Counted from the first letter of the stretch, positions 26,983 through 41,747 are shown. The stretch: DNA of 64,000 nucleotides from Belnapia moabensis DSM 16746 (GCF_000745835.1 NZ_JQKB01000004.1:1-64000), one strand, 5' to 3'. A program made the numbers and translations. The notes: generated by a model from the sequence alone, not told the origin.

Positions 26983-27049
26983 ATCGAAGGGCGGGCGGAC
27001 CATTTCGCCCGTTCGGCGTTGCGCCGCTGAGATGGATTTGGGGGATTGG

Positions 27050-30000
27050 ATGGCGGAGCGACGCACCGACAAGCCGAAGCCGGCGAAACGAGCGGTCCCG
27101 GCCGCGAAGCGCAAGGCAGAAGAGGCCCCACCGGCGATCGTCCCCGCCCTTCCCGCCGTCATCACCCCACCGGAGCCCGAGCCCGAGCCGGCCACGACCG
27201 GCCCCCTGGTGCCGCGCTTGTACCTCCTGCACCCGCTGCTGATCGGCGCCTTGCCGGCTTGGGATGACGCCTTCGAACGTGCTGCGGCGCTCGGCTTCAA
27301 CGGCGTGCTGATCCCGCCGCCCTTCGCCACAGGCGGCAGCGGTCATCTCTACCAGATCGGCGACCCGGACGCGCCGCATCCGGTGTTCGGGGCCTCGGGT
27401 GACTCTACCGCGACGCTTGAGGCGCTCGCCGCCAAGGCGCGGGCGCAGGGGCTCGATCTTTATGTCGACCTGGTGCTCGACCGCGTCGCCGCCGACGGGC
27501 GCCTGGCCCGCGAGCAGCCCGGCTGGTTCACTGCCATCGTGCCCTCCGGCACGCCCGACCCGCGGCTCGATCCGCCGGATTGGGACACGCTGCGCGCCCG
27601 CTGGGAAGACCCGGATACCGTCGCCGGCCTCGGTGCTTGGTGGGAGGAGCGGCTGCGCCGCTTCACCGCCGCCGGCGTCGCCGGCTTCCGTTGTGATGCG
27701 CCCGCCCGCGTGCCCGGCCGCCTCTGGCGCCGGCTGACGGCTGCCATTCCCGAGGCACGCTTCCTCGCCTGGACCGTCGGCCTGCCCGCCGAGGCGCTGC
27801 CCGACCTCGCCGGCGCCGGCTTCACCGCGAGCTTCGACAGCCTCGCCTGGTGGGATCTGCGCGAGGGCTGGCTGCCCGAGGAGGCCATGCGTCTTGCCGC
27901 CGTCGCCCCGGCGATCGCCACGGTGGAGGCACCCTTCGGCCCGCGTCTTGCCGCCCGCGATCCCGACCCGGCCATGGCCGAGCGGGCCGCGCTGCGTCAC
28001 CTCCGCCTCGCCGCCGGCATCGGCGCTGGGCTGCTGGTGCCGATGGGCTTCGAATACGGCGCCCGCCGCCCGCTCGACCCGGCCCGCGACCGGCCCGGCG
28101 ACTGGGACTGGCTGGTCCGCCACGCGACCTTCGACCTTTCCGCCGAGCTCAGCGACGCTAATGCAATGCTGGCGAGCCGCTCCCTCTCGCCGACCGAGCT
28201 TCGCCCGCTCGCCGGCCCCGGCGCGCCGGCCACCGCCCTGCTGCGCGCCGCCGGCCCGGATGTGCGTCAGGCCCGCAGCGCCGCCCTTATCCTGGCCAAT
28301 CCCGACCTGCATCGTCCGGCGAGCGTGACGGCGACGGCGCTGCTGCCCGCGACCGGCGGCGTTTTCACCCGCTTCACCCCCTGCCTGCCCGATGGCGGAA
28401 CCGGCCTCGAGCCGGGCGGCACGCTGCTCCTGCAACCGGGTGAGGTACGCATCCTGGAGGCCATCCCGCCAAGTCCCATCCGCCCCGCCGGGGAACCAAA
28501 CGCCGAGGCCGGCGCCCGCGCCCCGCGGCTCGGCATCGAGCGGATCGAGCCGATCGTCGATGACGGCCGCTTCCCGGTGAAGCGCACGGTCGGCGAGGTG
28601 ATCGAAGTCCGCTGCGACGTGGTCTGCGACGGGCATGACAAGCTCGCCGCCGCCCTGCTCTGGCGTGCGGCCGACGAGGATACCTGGCGTGAGACCCGCC
28701 TCCGCCCGCTCGGCAATGACCGCTGGGCAGCGAGCTTCCCGCTCGAGCGCATGGGCCGCTACATCTTCGCCGTCGAAGCCTGGCGCGACGCCTTCGCCAC
28801 CTTCACCGACGAGCTGCAGAAGAAGCACAATGCCGGCGTCCCCGTGGCGCTGGAGCTGGAGGAAGGCCGCCTGCTGGTCGAGGCCGCCGGGCAGCGTGCC
28901 GGCGGCGCCGTCGCCGAGCTGGCCACGCGCCTCGCCGGGGCAGGGGAGGGGGAGCGCCTCGCCCTGCTTCTCGCCCCCGAGACCGCGGCGCTGATGGCCG
29001 AGGCCGATGACCGCCCCTTCCGCCTCCGCAGCGCCGAGATTCCGCTGGAATCCGAGCGCACCGGCGCCCGCTTCGCCAGCTGGTACGAGCTCTTCCCCCG
29101 CAGCCAGTCGGGCGATCCCTCCCGGCACGGCACCTTCGACGACGTCATCCGCCAGCTGCCGCGCATCCGGCGGATGGGCTTCGACGTGCTCTACTTCCCG
29201 CCCATCCATCCGATCGGGAAGAAGAACCGCAAGGGCCGCAACAACACGCTGACCCCGGCACCGGACGATCCCGGCAGCCCCTACGCCATCGGCTCGGAGG
29301 ATGGCGGGCATGACGCGCTGCATCCGGAGCTCGGTAAGCTGGAGGATTTCCGCCGGCTGGTGAGGGAGGCTTCGGCCCACGGGCTGGAACTGGCGCTCGA
29401 CTTCGCCATCCAGTGCAGCCCGGACCACCCATGGCTGCGCGAGCACAAGGAATGGTTCGACTGGCGGCCGGACGGCTCGCTCCGCTACGCCGAGAATCCG
29501 CCCAAGAAGTACGAGGACATCGTCAATGTCGATTTCTACAACGAGGGCTCCGTCCCCTCGCTGTGGATCGCGTTGCGTGACGTCGTCCGCTTCTGGTGCG
29601 ACCAGGGCGTCCGCCTGTTCCGCGTCGACAATCCGCATACCAAGCCCTTCCCCTTCTGGGAGTGGCTGATCACCGATATCCGCGCCCGGCATCCGGATGC
29701 CGTCTTCCTGGCCGAGGCCTTCACCCGGCCGAAGGTGATGTACCGGCTGGCGAAGCTTGGGTTCAGCCAGTCCTACACCTACTTCACCTGGCGCAACGAG
29801 AAGCGCGAGATCGAGGAGTATCTGACGGAGCTGACGACGACGGCGCCGCGCGACTTCTTCCGCCCGCACTTCTTCGTCAATACGCCGGACATCAACCCGC
29901 TCTTCCTGCAGAGCTCCGGCCGGCCGGGCTTCCTGATCCGTGCCGCGCTGGCGACGACGCTTTCGGGCCTCTGGGGCATGGTACAGGGATATGAGTTCTG

Positions 30001-30448
30001 CGAGGCCCGCGCGATGCCCGGCAAGGAGGAGTATCTGGACTCCGAGAAGTACCAGCTCCGCGCCTGGCCCGATCGGGCGCCGGGTGACATCGTGGACGAG
30101 ATCACCCGGCTGAATGCCATCCGCCGCGGCAACCCCGCCTTGCAGACGCAGCTTGGCGTGGCCTTCCACAATGCCTTCAACGACAACATTCTATGGTACC
30201 GCAAGGCGACGCCGGAGCGGGACAATTGCATCCTGGTCGCGGTCAGCCTCGACCCGCACAATGTCCAGCAGGCAAGCGTCGAGCTCCCGCTCTGGGAATG
30301 GGGTCTGCCCGACCATGCGGCGCTGGAAGCAGAGGACCTGATGCGCGGACACCGCTTTACCTGGCAAGGCAAGATGCAGACGATACGGCTCGACCCCGGT
30401 GAACTCCCCTTCGGCATCTGGCGGGTCCGCCCGGCAGGGGGCTTCTAG
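27050..30448 (+). CDS. glgE: GlgE maltosyltransferase with N-terminal degenerate amylase-like domain
   Basis: The 1132-aa protein is far longer than usual GlgE (about 650-700 aa). Residues about 470-1132 are GlgE: the beta-sandwich N-domain ([16 protein letters not shown]), GH13 barrel ([17 protein letters not shown]), nucleophile D860 in [10 protein letters not shown] and acid/base E889 in LAEAFTRP. It transfers maltosyl units from maltose 1-phosphate to alpha-1,4-glucan. Residues about 50-460 resemble a second amylase barrel ([26 protein letters not shown] with D216), but the expected catalytic Glu is replaced (LAWTVG). The first about 45 residues are Lys/Pro/Ala-rich. Start 27050 is chosen for GGGGG 6 nt upstream; ATG 27032 is possible. 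Confidence 0.9.
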   Translation: MAERRTDKPKPAKRAVPAAKRKAEEAPPAIVPALPAVITPPEPEPEPATTGPLVPRLYLLHPLLIGALPAWDDAFERAAALGFNGVLIPPPFATGGSGHLYQIGDPDAPHPVFGASGDSTATLEALAAKARAQGLDLYVDLVLDRVAADGRLAREQPGWFTAIVPSGTPDPRLDPPDWDTLRARWEDPDTVAGLGAWWEERLRRFTAAGVAGFRCDAPARVPGRLWRRLTAAIPEARFLAWTVGLPAEALPDLAGAGFTASFDSLAWWDLREGWLPEEAMRLAAVAPAIATVEAPFGPRLAARDPDPAMAERAALRHLRLAAGIGAGLLVPMGFEYGARRPLDPARDRPGDWDWLVRHATFDLSAELSDANAMLASRSLSPTELRPLAGPGAPATALLRAAGPDVRQARSAALILANPDLHRPASVTATALLPATGGVFTRFTPCLPDGGTGLEPGGTLLLQPGEVRILEAIPPSPIRPAGEPNAEAGARAPRLGIERIEPIVDDGRFPVKRTVGEVIEVRCDVVCDGHDKLAAALLWRAADEDTWRETRLRPLGNDRWAASFPLERMGRYIFAVEAWRDAFATFTDELQKKHNAGVPVALELEEGRLLVEAAGQRAGGAVAELATRLAGAGEGERLALLLAPETAALMAEADDRPFRLRSAEIPLESERTGARFASWYELFPRSQSGDPSRHGTFDDVIRQLPRIRRMGFDVLYFPPIHPIGKKNRKGRNNTLTPAPDDPGSPYAIGSEDGGHDALHPELGKLEDFRRLVREASAHGLELALDFAIQCSPDHPWLREHKEWFDWRPDGSLRYAENPPKKYEDIVNVDFYNEGSVPSLWIALRDVVRFWCDQGVRLFRVDNPHTKPFPFWEWLITDIRARHPDAVFLAEAFTRPKVMYRLAKLGFSQSYTYFTWRNEKREIEEYLTELTTTAPRDFFRPHFFVNTPDINPLFLQSSGRPGFLIRAALATTLSGLWGMVQGYEFCEARAMPGKEEYLDSEKYQLRAWPDRAPGDIVDEITRLNAIRRGNPALQTQLGVAFHNAFNDNILWYRKATPERDNCILVAVSLDPHNVQQASVELPLWEWGLPDHAALEAEDLMRGHRFTWQGKMQTIRLDPGELPFGIWRVRPAGGF

Positions 30449-33400
30449 ATGAGCCTGCCCGAGGATCCGCACTGGTACCGCGACGCGGTCATCTACCAGC
30501 TGCATGTGAAGAGCTTCTTCGACGCCAATGACGACGGCATCGGCGATTTCGCCGGGCTGTTGCAGAAGCTCGACTACATCGCCGAGCTTGGCGTCGACAC
30601 GCTCTGGCTGCTGCCCTTCTATCCGAGCCCGCTACGCGATGACGGCTACGACATCGCCGACTACCGTTCGGTCAATCCCAGCTACGGCAACATGCACGAT
30701 GCCCGCCGCTTCGTGCGGGAGGCGCATGCGCGCGGCCTGCGCGTCATCACCGAGCTGGTCATCAACCATACCAGCGACCAGCATCCGTGGTTCCAGCGCG
30801 CCCGGGCCGCGAAGCCCGGCTCGGCCGCGCGCGACTACTACGTGTGGTCCGAGACCGATCAGAAGTACGATGGCACGCGTATCATCTTCCTCGACACCGA
30901 GAAGTCGAACTGGACCTGGGACCCGGAGGCCAAGGCCTATTTCTGGCATCGCTTCTACAGCCATCAGCCGGACCTGAATTTCGACAACCCGCGCGTCCTG
31001 GCCGAAGTGCTGAACGTGATGAAATTCTGGCTGGATATCGGCGTGGACGGGCTGCGGCTCGATGCCGTGCCCTATCTCGTCGAGCGTGAGGGAACCAACA
31101 ACGAGAACCTATCCGAAACGCATGCGGTGCTGAAGACCATCCGCAGCAAGCTTGACCATTCCTTCGAGGGGCGCATGCTGCTGGCCGAGGCCAATCAATG
31201 GCCCGAGGATACGCAGCAGTATTTCGGCCAGGGCGACGAATGCCACATGGCCTTCCATTTTCCGCTGATGCCGCGCATGTATATGGGCATCGCCCAGGAG
31301 GACCGCTTCCCGATCACCGACATCCTGCGGCAGACGCCGGACATCCCGGAAGGCTGCCAATGGGCCATCTTCCTCCGCAATCATGACGAGCTGACGCTCG
31401 AGATGGTGACGGACCGCGAGCGCGACTACCTCTGGTCCACCTATGCCGCCGACAAGCGCGCGCGCATCAACCTCGGTATCCGTCGCCGCCTCGCCCCACT
31501 GCTGCAGCGCGACCGCCGCCGGATCGAGCTGATGAACGGCCTGCTGCTCTCCATGCCCGGCACGCCCGTCATCTATTACGGCGACGAGATCGGCATGGGC
31601 GATAACATCTTCCTCCGCGACCGCGACGGTGTGCGCACGCCGATGCAGTGGTCGCCGGACCGCAACGGCGGTTTCTCCAAGGCCGACCCTGCCGCGCTCG
31701 TCCTGCCGCCCTTGCAGGACCCGATCTACGGCTTCCAGGCGGTTAATGTCGAAGCCCAGTCGCGCGACCCGCATTCGCTGCTCAACTGGATGCGGCGCAT
31801 GCTGGCCGTTCGCAAGCGCAGCCGCGCCTTTGGCCGCGGCGAGATGCGATTGCTCTATCCAGCCAACCGCAAGGTGCTCGCCTATCTCCGGGAGTTCGAG
31901 GGCGACACCATCCTCTGCGTTTTCAACCTTTCCCGCGCGGCGCAAGCGGTTGAGCTCGACCTGTCGAATTGCGCCGGTCACGTGCCGGTGGAAATGCTGG
32001 GCGGCACGAGCTTCCCGCCGATCGGCCAGCTCCCCTACCTGCTGACGCTGCCGCCCTACGGCTTCTACTGGTTCGTCCTGGCGACGGAGAAGGCCCTGCC
32101 GCCCTGGCACGAGCCCTCGCCGGAGCCGCTGCCCGATCTCCGCACCCTAGTCCTGAAGGCCGATGTGAAAGAACTTCTCGGAGCCGCCGTCAGGCGTGAG
32201 CTGGAACAGCTCGTCCTGCCCGAATACCTGCCGAAGCGTCGCTGGTTCGCCAGCAAGGGCGAGCGGATCGAATCGATCCGGCTCGGCGCCATCGCCAGCT
32301 TGCCGGAGGCAAGTGGCGCCGTCGTCATGGCCGAGGTGGAGGTTGGCCTTCCCGGCCGCACCGAGCGATACGCCCTGCCGCTCGCCGGTGTGGAGGATGT
32401 GGAGGGCGCCGGCCCACTCGCCTCGCAGCTCGCCCTGTCGCGGCTGCGTCAGGTGCGCCGCGTCGGCTTCCTCACCGATGCCTTCGCCGATGACCGAATG
32501 CCGCCCGCCGTGCTGAATGCCTTGCGGCAGGGCGTCAGCCTGGCAACCGAGGAAGGCGAGATCCGCTTCACCGCCACCTCCCGCCTGGCCGAGGTGCCCC
32601 TGCCCGAGACGCCTGAGATCAGGCGCCTCTCGGCTGAGCAATCGAACTCCTCGCTGATCTATGGCGAGCAGATCGTCCTGAAGATCATCCGCCGCATCAA
32701 CCCCGGCATCCATCCGGAAGCGGAGGTGACGCGCTACCTGACGGAAGCCGGCTTCGGCAACACCGCCCCGCTGCTCGGCGAGGTGGTGCGCATCGCGCCC
32801 GACGGAACGCCGCACACGCTGATGCTGGCCCAGGGCTTCGTCCGGAACCAGGGCGATGGCTGGGGCTGGACGCAGGACTGGCTGCACCGGGCCGTCGACG
32901 AGGCGGCGCTCACCGAGGAAGCGCCTGAAGATGCCTTCGCCGGTTACCTCGCTTTTGCCGAGGCTCTTGGCCGCCGGCTTGGCGAGTTGCATGCGACCCT
33001 CGCCCGGCCCACGGACAACCCGGACTTCAAGCCGGAGCCGGCGACCGAGGCGGACCGCGCCAACTGGGCGCACGGTGCTTTGGAGCAACTCGACCCAGCG
33101 CTTGACCTCCTTGCCCGTGGCGGCCTGGCCGAGGACGTTGCCCCGCTCGCCGCCGCACTGGTGGCGAAGCGTGAGGCGTTGCATCAGGCCGCCCAGCGTC
33201 TTGCACAATCCGCCGATGGCGCGCTGAAGACGCGCGTGCATGGCGACTTCCACCTCGGCCAGGTGCTGGTGGCGCAGGGCGATGCTGTGATCGTCGATTT
33301 CGAGGGCGAGCCCGCCCGCACGCTCGACGAGCGCCGCGCCAAGGGTAGCCCCCTGCGCGACGTCGCCGGCCTGTTGCGCAGCCTTGACTATGCCGCCTCA

Positions 33401-33697
33401 GTGGCGACGGCGAGCGAGGCGTCGGGTGCCGCTACCGCCGCCCCGGCCGAGCGCCGCGCGGCGCTTTTCCAGCGCTGGCAGCGTGAAGCTTCCGCCTCCT
33501 TCCTCGAAGCTTATCGCGCCGTCGAACATGCCGCCGAGAACCCTTGGGTTCCCGCCGGCGCGGAAGCAGCTCTGCTCGACCTCTTCCTGCTCGAGAAGGC
33601 CGCCTACGAGGTGCGCTACGAGGCGGCCAACCGTCCGGCCTGGATCGGTGTGCCTCTCCGTGGCCTCGCCGCTTTGGCGGAAAGGATCACGGCATGA
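30449..33697 (+). CDS. treS: TreS-Mak fusion: trehalose synthase/maltose isomerase plus maltokinase
   Basis: A 1082-aa bifunctional protein. Residues about 5-545 are Tre[18 protein letters not shown], nucleophile D205 (LRLDAVPYL), acid/base E247 ([11 protein letters not shown]) and [13 protein letters not shown]. It interconverts maltose and trehalose. Residues about 570-1082 are maltokinase: [17 protein letters not shown] at the start, and the kinase loop [11 protein letters not shown] (about 930) with VDFEGEP (about 949). It makes maltose 1-phosphate from maltose and ATP, the donor for the GlgE encoded immediately upstream (0-nt gap). The fusion channels trehalose to maltose 1-phosphate. 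The stop overlaps glgB. Confidence 0.93.
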   Translation: MSLPEDPHWYRDAVIYQLHVKSFFDANDDGIGDFAGLLQKLDYIAELGVDTLWLLPFYPSPLRDDGYDIADYRSVNPSYGNMHDARRFVREAHARGLRVITELVINHTSDQHPWFQRARAAKPGSAARDYYVWSETDQKYDGTRIIFLDTEKSNWTWDPEAKAYFWHRFYSHQPDLNFDNPRVLAEVLNVMKFWLDIGVDGLRLDAVPYLVEREGTNNENLSETHAVLKTIRSKLDHSFEGRMLLAEANQWPEDTQQYFGQGDECHMAFHFPLMPRMYMGIAQEDRFPITDILRQTPDIPEGCQWAIFLRNHDELTLEMVTDRERDYLWSTYAADKRARINLGIRRRLAPLLQRDRRRIELMNGLLLSMPGTPVIYYGDEIGMGDNIFLRDRDGVRTPMQWSPDRNGGFSKADPAALVLPPLQDPIYGFQAVNVEAQSRDPHSLLNWMRRMLAVRKRSRAFGRGEMRLLYPANRKVLAYLREFEGDTILCVFNLSRAAQAVELDLSNCAGHVPVEMLGGTSFPPIGQLPYLLTLPPYGFYWFVLATEKALPPWHEPSPEPLPDLRTLVLKADVKELLGAAVRRELEQLVLPEYLPKRRWFASKGERIESIRLGAIASLPEASGAVVMAEVEVGLPGRTERYALPLAGVEDVEGAGPLASQLALSRLRQVRRVGFLTDAFADDRMPPAVLNALRQGVSLATEEGEIRFTATSRLAEVPLPETPEIRRLSAEQSNSSLIYGEQIVLKIIRRINPGIHPEAEVTRYLTEAGFGNTAPLLGEVVRIAPDGTPHTLMLAQGFVRNQGDGWGWTQDWLHRAVDEAALTEEAPEDAFAGYLAFAEALGRRLGELHATLARPTDNPDFKPEPATEADRANWAHGALEQLDPALDLLARGGLAEDVAPLAAALVAKREALHQAAQRLAQSADGALKTRVHGDFHLGQVLVAQGDAVIVDFEGEPARTLDERRAKGSPLRDVAGLLRSLDYAASVATASEASGAATAAPAERRAALFQRWQREASASFLEAYRAVEHAAENPWVPAGAEAALLDLFLLEKAAYEVRYEAANRPAWIGVPLRGLAALAERITA

Positions 33698-35849
33698 TCC
33701 CCGGTACCGACGCGCTCGTCGCCGGCCGGCATGGCGACCCCTTCGCCCTGCTGGGGCCGCATGACGGGGATGTCCGCAGCCTCCAGCCGGGCGCGCTGGG
33801 CATCACCGTTCTCGCCCGCGAAGGTGGCGAGGAACTTGGCCGCTTGGAGCAGGTGCATCCCGCCGGCCTCTTCGCCGGCCGTGTCTCCCGCCAAGTGCCT
33901 TATCGGCTTCGTATCGACTGGCCTGGCTCGGTGCAGGAGACGGAGGACCCGTACAGCTTCGGTCTGCTGCTCGGCCCGCTCGACCTGCACCTGTTCGCCG
34001 AAGGCCGGCATTTCGAACTGGCCAAGGTTTTCGGTGCGCAGCCGATGTCGGTTGATGGCGTGCCCGGCGTACGCTTTGCCCTTTGGGCGCCGAATGCGCA
34101 GCGTGTTTCGATCGTCGGCGAGTTCAACGGCTGGGATGGTCGCCGCCATCCGATGCGGTTGCGACGCGAGGCGGGTGTATGGGAGCTGTTCATCCCGCGC
34201 CTCCGCCCCGGTGCGCCCTACAAGTACGAACTCATCGGCGCCGATGGCAGCGTGCTGCCGCTGAAGGCCGATCCGGTTGCGGTGGCGACGGAGATGCCGC
34301 CCGCCACGGCCTCCCGCATCCCAGATCCGACGCCCTTCCTCTGGACCGACCAGGCCTGGATGGAGGAACGCGCCGCCCGCCAGGCCAAGGACGCGCCGAT
34401 CTCCGTTTACGAGGTGCATCCGGGCTCTTGGTGGCGAGACGCCGCTGGCGAATCGCCAGACTGGGATCGGCTGGCCGATCGCCTCATCCCCTATGTGCAG
34501 GGCATGGGCTTCACCCATATCGAATTCCTGCCGGTGATGGAGCATCCTTTCGGCGGCTCCTGGGGCTACCAGCCGCTCGGCATGTTCGCGCCAAGCGCCC
34601 GCTTCGGCTCGCCCATGGGCTTCGCGCGCTTCGTCGATCGTGCTCATGCAGCAAAGATCGGCGTCATCCTCGACTGGGTGCCGGCGCATTTCCCGACCGA
34701 TGCGCATGGGCTCTATCGCTTCGATGGCACCGCACTCTACGAGCATGGCGACCCGCGCGAGGGCTTCCACCGCGACTGGAACACGGCGATCTACAATTTC
34801 GGCCGCAACGAGGTGCGCGGTTTCCTGCTCGCCAGCGCCATGCATTGGCTGGAGCACTATCATGTCGATGGGCTTCGCGTGGATGCCGTTGCCTCGATGC
34901 TCTACCGCGACTATTCACGACCTGCGGACGAATGGATCCCAAATCGCTACGGCGGCCGCGAGAACTTGGAAGCTGTCGCCTTCCTCCAGGAACTGAATGC
35001 CGTTGTCGAGGAGCGTTGCCGCGGCGCGGTGATGATCGCAGAGGAAAGCACTGCCTGGCCCGGCGTGACGCGCCCCACCACTGAAGGCGGTCTCGGCTTC
35101 CATTTCAAATGGAACATGGGCTGGATGCACGATACCCTCCACTACATCGAGGAGGATCCGATCAACCGGCGCTACCACCATGACAGCATGACCTTCGGCC
35201 TGGTCTATGCGTGGAGCGAGAAATTCATCCTGCCGCTCAGCCATGATGAGGTTGTCTACGGCAAGGGCTCCATGATCGGGAAGATGCCGGGCGACCGATG
35301 GCAGAAATTCGCCAATCTACGTGCCTATCTCGCTTTCATGTGGACGCATCCGGGAAAGAAGCTGCTCTTCATGGGCGGCGAGATCGCTCAGCCGAGCGAG
35401 TGGAACCACGATGCGGCCCTGTCCTGGGGCCTGCTCGACGATGCCAACCATCGCGGCATCCAGCGCCTCGTGCACGACTTGAATACCGCCTATCGCACCA
35501 TCCCCGCATTGCATCGTCAGGACGCCTCGCCCGACGGTTTCCGCTGGGTGGTGGGCGATGACAACGCTCAGAGCGTCTTCGCCTGGCTCCGCTTCGGCAC
35601 GGCGGACGATCCGCCTGCGCTCGTCGTCTGCAACATGACCCCGGTGCCGCGCTACGGCTATCGGATCGGCGTGCCGCTAGCGGGGCAGTGGCATGAGGTC
35701 TTGAACACGGACGGCAATGCCTACGGCGGGACGAATACCGGAAATGGTGGCTCGGTCCAGGCGGAGACGGTCGAGAGCCACGGTTTCGACCAGTCGCTCC
35801 CGCTCTTCCTGCCGCCGCTGGCTGTCCTCGTCCTCCGGCATCAAGGCTG

Positions 35850-35850
<1 letters not shown>
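33694..35850 (+). CDS. glgB: 1,4-alpha-glucan branching enzyme
   Basis: The 718-aa product has an N1 domain and CBM48 domain ([20 protein letters not shown]), then a GH13 barrel with [21 protein letters not shown], nucleophile D397 ([17 protein letters not shown]) and acid/base E450 ([12 protein letters not shown]). It cuts alpha-1,4 chains and re-attaches them by alpha-1,6 bonds, branching the polymer built by GlgE. Start ATG 33694 overlaps the upstream stop (ATGA); a longer frame upstream lies over treS. Its length matches E. coli GlgB (728). Confidence 0.94.
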
Positions 35851-37951
<2,101 letters not shown>

Positions 37952-37955
<4 letters not shown>

Positions 37956-39712
37956 GCATGACCGATACCTGGGGCGCCGCGCTGCTCGCCCCCGACCGCA
38001 CCCGCTTCCGCATCTGGGCGCCCGACAGCAACGAGGTCAGCCTTGAGATCGACGGCCGCCCTTCGCAACCGATGCAGCCGAAAGGCGAGGGGTGGTTCGA
38101 GGCCGAGGCGCCGGTCGGCGCAGGCGCTCGCTACCGTTTCCGCGTCTCGCCGGATCTCGTCGTGCCCGACCCCGCCTCGCGCCTTCAAGCGGGCGATGTC
38201 CATGACGCCTCGGTGGTGGTCGACCCGAAGGCTTATTCCTGGCGCAACGAGGAGTGGCGCGGCCGCCCTTGGCACGAGACGGTGCTCTACGAGGTGCATG
38301 CCGGCGCCATGGGCGGCTTCGCCGGCGTCGAGGCCGCGCTGCCGCGGCTGAAGGAACTCGGCATCACCGCCATCGAGTTGATGCCGGTGAACGATTTCCC
38401 TGGCCGGTGGAATTGGGGCTATGACGGCGTGCTGCCCTATGCGCCCGACACCGCGCTCGGCACGCCGGACGAACTGCGCTCCCTCGTCGATGCTGCGCAC
38501 GGCCTCGGGCTGATGGTCTTCCTCGACGTCGTCTACAACCATTTCGGCCCGGACGGCGCCTATCTCCATGCCTATGCAAGGCGCTTTTTCGACGAGGGCA
38601 TCCATACTCCCTGGGGCGCCGCCATCGACTTCAAGCAGGAGCCGGTGCGCGCCTTCTTCGAGGAGAACGCGATCGCCTGGTTGCGCGACTATCGCATCGA
38701 TGGCCTCCGCTTCGACGCAGTCCATGCCATCTCCGAGGCCGATTGGCTCGATGTCCTCGCCACCCGCCTCCGCGGCGAGTTTCCCGACCGCCACATCCAT
38801 CTGGTGCTGGAGAACGAGCGCAACGCCGCCCGCCACCTCCGCCCCAAGGGCGGCTTCGACGCGCAGTGGAACGATGACGGCCACAACATCCTCCACCCGC
38901 TGCTGACCGGCGAGCGCGAGGGCTACTACGAAGACTTCTGCGACGACGGCGCCGCCAAGCTCGCCAAGGTCCTGGCCGAGGGCTTCCTCTTCCAGGGCCA
39001 GCTCTCCGGCCATCTCGGCGCCCCGCGCGGCGAGCCGACTGCAGGCCTGCCGCCCACCGCCTTCGTCCTCTTCCTGCAGAACCACGACCAAGTCGGCAAC
39101 CGTGCCTTCGGCGAGCGCCTTCCGGCCCTCAGCGATCCGCACGCCCTTCAGGCCGCGACCGCCCTGCTGCTGCTCTGCCCGCAGATTCCGTTGCTCTTCA
39201 TGGGCGAGGAATGGGGAGCAACGGCGCCCTTCCTGTTCTTCACCGACCACAATGCAGAACTCGCCCCGCTCGTCACTCAGGGAAGGCGCAAGGAATTCGC
39301 CAAATTCGCGGCGTTCCAGGATCCCGCCAAGCGCGAGACCATCCCCGACCCGAATGCGGAGAGCACCTTCCGCAACTCCGCCCCCGACCCGGCCGAGGCC
39401 GCGCGACCGCCGCATGACGCGACCCTCGCTCTCTACCGGCGCCTGCTCGCGCTGCGCCACGAGCGCATCGTCCCGCATCTGCCGGGCGCGTCGGCGCTCG
39501 GCGCCCAAGCGGTGGGGGAGGGGGCGGTGGTCGCCCGCTGGCGGCTTGGCGATGGCAGCACCTTGACCATCGCCTGCAACCTGGGCGCCAAGGCTGCACG
39601 TGCCACCGCGGAAGGCGAGGTATTGTTCGAGAGCATGGCCGGTGCCGCTGGCACGCTCGCCACCGGCGAGTTGCCGCCGCGTTCAACCGTCGCGCTGCTC
39701 AGCCAAGGATGA
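37952..39712 (+). CDS. treZ: Malto-oligosyltrehalose trehalohydrolase
   Basis: The 586-aa GH13 enzyme has a CBM48-like N-domain (TRFRIWAPDSNEVSLEI), YEVHAGAMGGFAGVEAALP, GRWNWGYDGVLPYAP and nucleophile region IDGLRFDAVHAI. HLVLENERNAARHL provides the catalytic Glu and FLQNHDQVGNRAFGERL the transition-state Asp. It releases trehalose from maltooligosyl-trehalose produced by TreY, two genes downstream. Start ATG 37952 overlaps the glgX stop. Confidence 0.93.
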
Positions 39713-39716
39713 TGAT

Positions 39717-41747
39717 ATGAGTGCCGATGAGGAGTTGCGGGATCTGGCGGAGGCCGCCGGCATCGCCACCACTTGGCGCGACGTGCATGGCCAGGATCAG
39801 CATATCGCACCGGAGACGATGCGCGCGGTCCTCGCCGCTCTCGGCCTGCCGGAGGAGGCGCGCGAGGCCCGCCACCTGCTCCGCGAGCTCGACAGCCGCC
39901 TGCCGCCGCTGCTGACCATGACGATCGGGCCTGATGGCGTCGCCATCCCCGGCGCCTCGCCCGGCCATCGCTTCGTGCTGCAGATCGAGGGCGGCGACCG
40001 CATTGAGGGCCGGCTTGAGACCGGCTGGGGCGGCGAGGCGCGGCTGCCAGCCGTCTCCACCCCCGGCTATCATCGCCTGACCCTCGATGGCGGCCATGCG
40101 ACTATCGCCGCCGCACCGCCGCGCTGCGTCACCCTCAACGACCTCGGTGCCGAAATTCACCGAGGGGCGGTCCCTTGGGCGTTGGCGGCGCAGATCTATT
40201 CGCTTCGTCGCACCGGCGATGGCGGCATCGGCGATTTCGGCGGCGTCGCGGCCTTCGCCCACGCCGCCGGCCGCCGTGGCGCCGCAGCGCTCGCGATCAG
40301 CCCCGCCCACGCGCTGTTCAGTGCCGACCCCAGCAAATACGGCCCCTACGCCCCCTCTAGCCGGATCATGCTGAACGTGCTGCATGCCGATCCGGCTACC
40401 GCCCTAGGCACCGCCTCCGTGCTGCCGGCCGAGGATGCGCCGCTGATCGATTGGCCAGGGGCGACTACCGCCAAGCTGGCTCAGTTCCGCCTGCTCTTCG
40501 ATGCCGCCGCCGACCATCCCGGCTTCGTCGAATACCGCCGTGAGGCCGGTCCCGCCCTTGAGGACCATGCCCGCTTCGAGGCACTGCACGCACATTTCTA
40601 CGGCCAGTCGCCCGATCTTTGGCATTGGCGCAACTGGCCGGAGGCATTCCGTACCCCGCAAAGCCCCGGCGTCCAGCGCTTCGCCCGGGAGAATGCCCGC
40701 GAGGTTGCCTTCCACGCCTTCTGCCAATGGTTGGCCGATGCCTCGCGCGGCGCGGCACAGCAGGCGGCACGCGATGCCGGCATGCCGGTCGGGCTGATTG
40801 CCGACCTCGCCGTCGGCACGGATGGCGGCGGCAGCCATGCCTGGTCGCGCCAGCGGGAGATCCTGCCCGGCCTCTCGGTCGGCGCCCCGCCCGACATCTT
40901 CTCCCCACTCGGCCAGGATTGGGGCCTCACCGCCTTCTCCCCGCTCGAGATGCGGACGGGCGGCTTCGGCGCCTTCACCGAGCTGCTGCAGGCGACCTTC
41001 CGCCATGCCGGCGGCCTGCGCGTCGACCATGCGATGGGGCTGGCCCGGCTTTGGGTGGTGCCGCAAGGCCTCGGCCCGTCAACCGGAGCCTATCTGCGCT
41101 ATCCGATGCAGGACATGCTGCGCCTGCTCGCCCTCGAATCCCATCGCCATCAGGCCATCGTCATCGGCGAGGATCTCGGCACGCTGCCGGAGGGCTTTCA
41201 GGGCGAGATGGCACGCGCCGGCATCCTCGGCATGCGCGTGCTCTGGTTCGAGCAGGAGGAGGACCGAAGCTTCCGCCCGCCGCATGGCTGGTCGCCCGAC
41301 GCCGCGGCGATGACGACGACGCATGACCTGCCGACCATCACCGGATGGTGGCGCGGCCTCGATATCGGCTGGCGCGACCGCCTTGGCCTTTTCCCGGCGG
41401 CGGATACGGCGAAGCAGGAGCAGGCCCGCCGCGCCGAGGATCGCAGTGCCCTCTGGGGCGCCTTCCTCGACAGCGGCGCCGCGACCGGCGACGAGCCCGA
41501 GCCCGACGACGCCGAAGCGGTGGTCGACGCCGCCATCGCCCATACCGCGAGCGCCGCCTGCACCCTGGCCATCCTCCCCATCGAGGATGCGCTCGCCCTG
41601 CCGGAGCAGCCCAACCTGCCCGGCACCACCGAAGGCCACCCGAATTGGCAGCGCCGCATGCCCGGCGAGGCCGCCCATCTGCTCGACGACCCGGCCGTCG
41701 CCCGCCGCATCGAGATCCTCGCCCGCGCCCGACCTAAAGGAGATTGA
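39717..41747 (+). CDS. malQ: 4-alpha-glucanotransferase (amylomaltase)
   Basis: The 676-aa GH77 protein is longer than minimal amylomaltases because of an N-terminal extension (about 1-140, beginning MSADEELRDLAEAAGIATTW) of the proteobacterial MalQ type. The catalytic region has GDFGGVAAFAHAAG, ISPAHALFSADPSKYGPYAP, the RVDHAMGLARLW nucleophile and VIGEDLGTLPEGF with the acid/base Glu. It disproportionates malto-oligosaccharides. The start at 39717 is preceded by AAGGATGATG. It sits between treZ and treY, supplying longer maltodextrins to TreY. Confidence 0.91.
   Translation: MSADEELRDLAEAAGIATTWRDVHGQDQHIAPETMRAVLAALGLPEEAREARHLLRELDSRLPPLLTMTIGPDGVAIPGASPGHRFVLQIEGGDRIEGRLETGWGGEARLPAVSTPGYHRLTLDGGHATIAAAPPRCVTLNDLGAEIHRGAVPWALAAQIYSLRRTGDGGIGDFGGVAAFAHAAGRRGAAALAISPAHALFSADPSKYGPYAPSSRIMLNVLHADPATALGTASVLPAEDAPLIDWPGATTAKLAQFRLLFDAAADHPGFVEYRREAGPALEDHARFEALHAHFYGQSPDLWHWRNWPEAFRTPQSPGVQRFARENAREVAFHAFCQWLADASRGAAQQAARDAGMPVGLIADLAVGTDGGGSHAWSRQREILPGLSVGAPPDIFSPLGQDWGLTAFSPLEMRTGGFGAFTELLQATFRHAGGLRVDHAMGLARLWVVPQGLGPSTGAYLRYPMQDMLRLLALESHRHQAIVIGEDLGTLPEGFQGEMARAGILGMRVLWFEQEEDRSFRPPHGWSPDAAAMTTTHDLPTITGWWRGLDIGWRDRLGLFPAADTAKQEQARRAEDRSALWGAFLDSGAATGDEPEPDDAEAVVDAAIAHTASAACTLAILPIEDALALPEQPNLPGTTEGHPNWQRRMPGEAAHLLDDPAVARRIEILARARPKGD

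Noticed and set aside
26903-27049. General-stress (EcfG-type, GGAAC-N16-CGTT) promoter for the trehalose operon
   Set aside because: No GGAAC with a CGTT at the right spacing is present on the coding strand in this gap.
26963-30169. 1068-codon minus-strand frame opposite glgE
   Set aside because: Antisense shadow of glgE; low-complexity translation and no domain.
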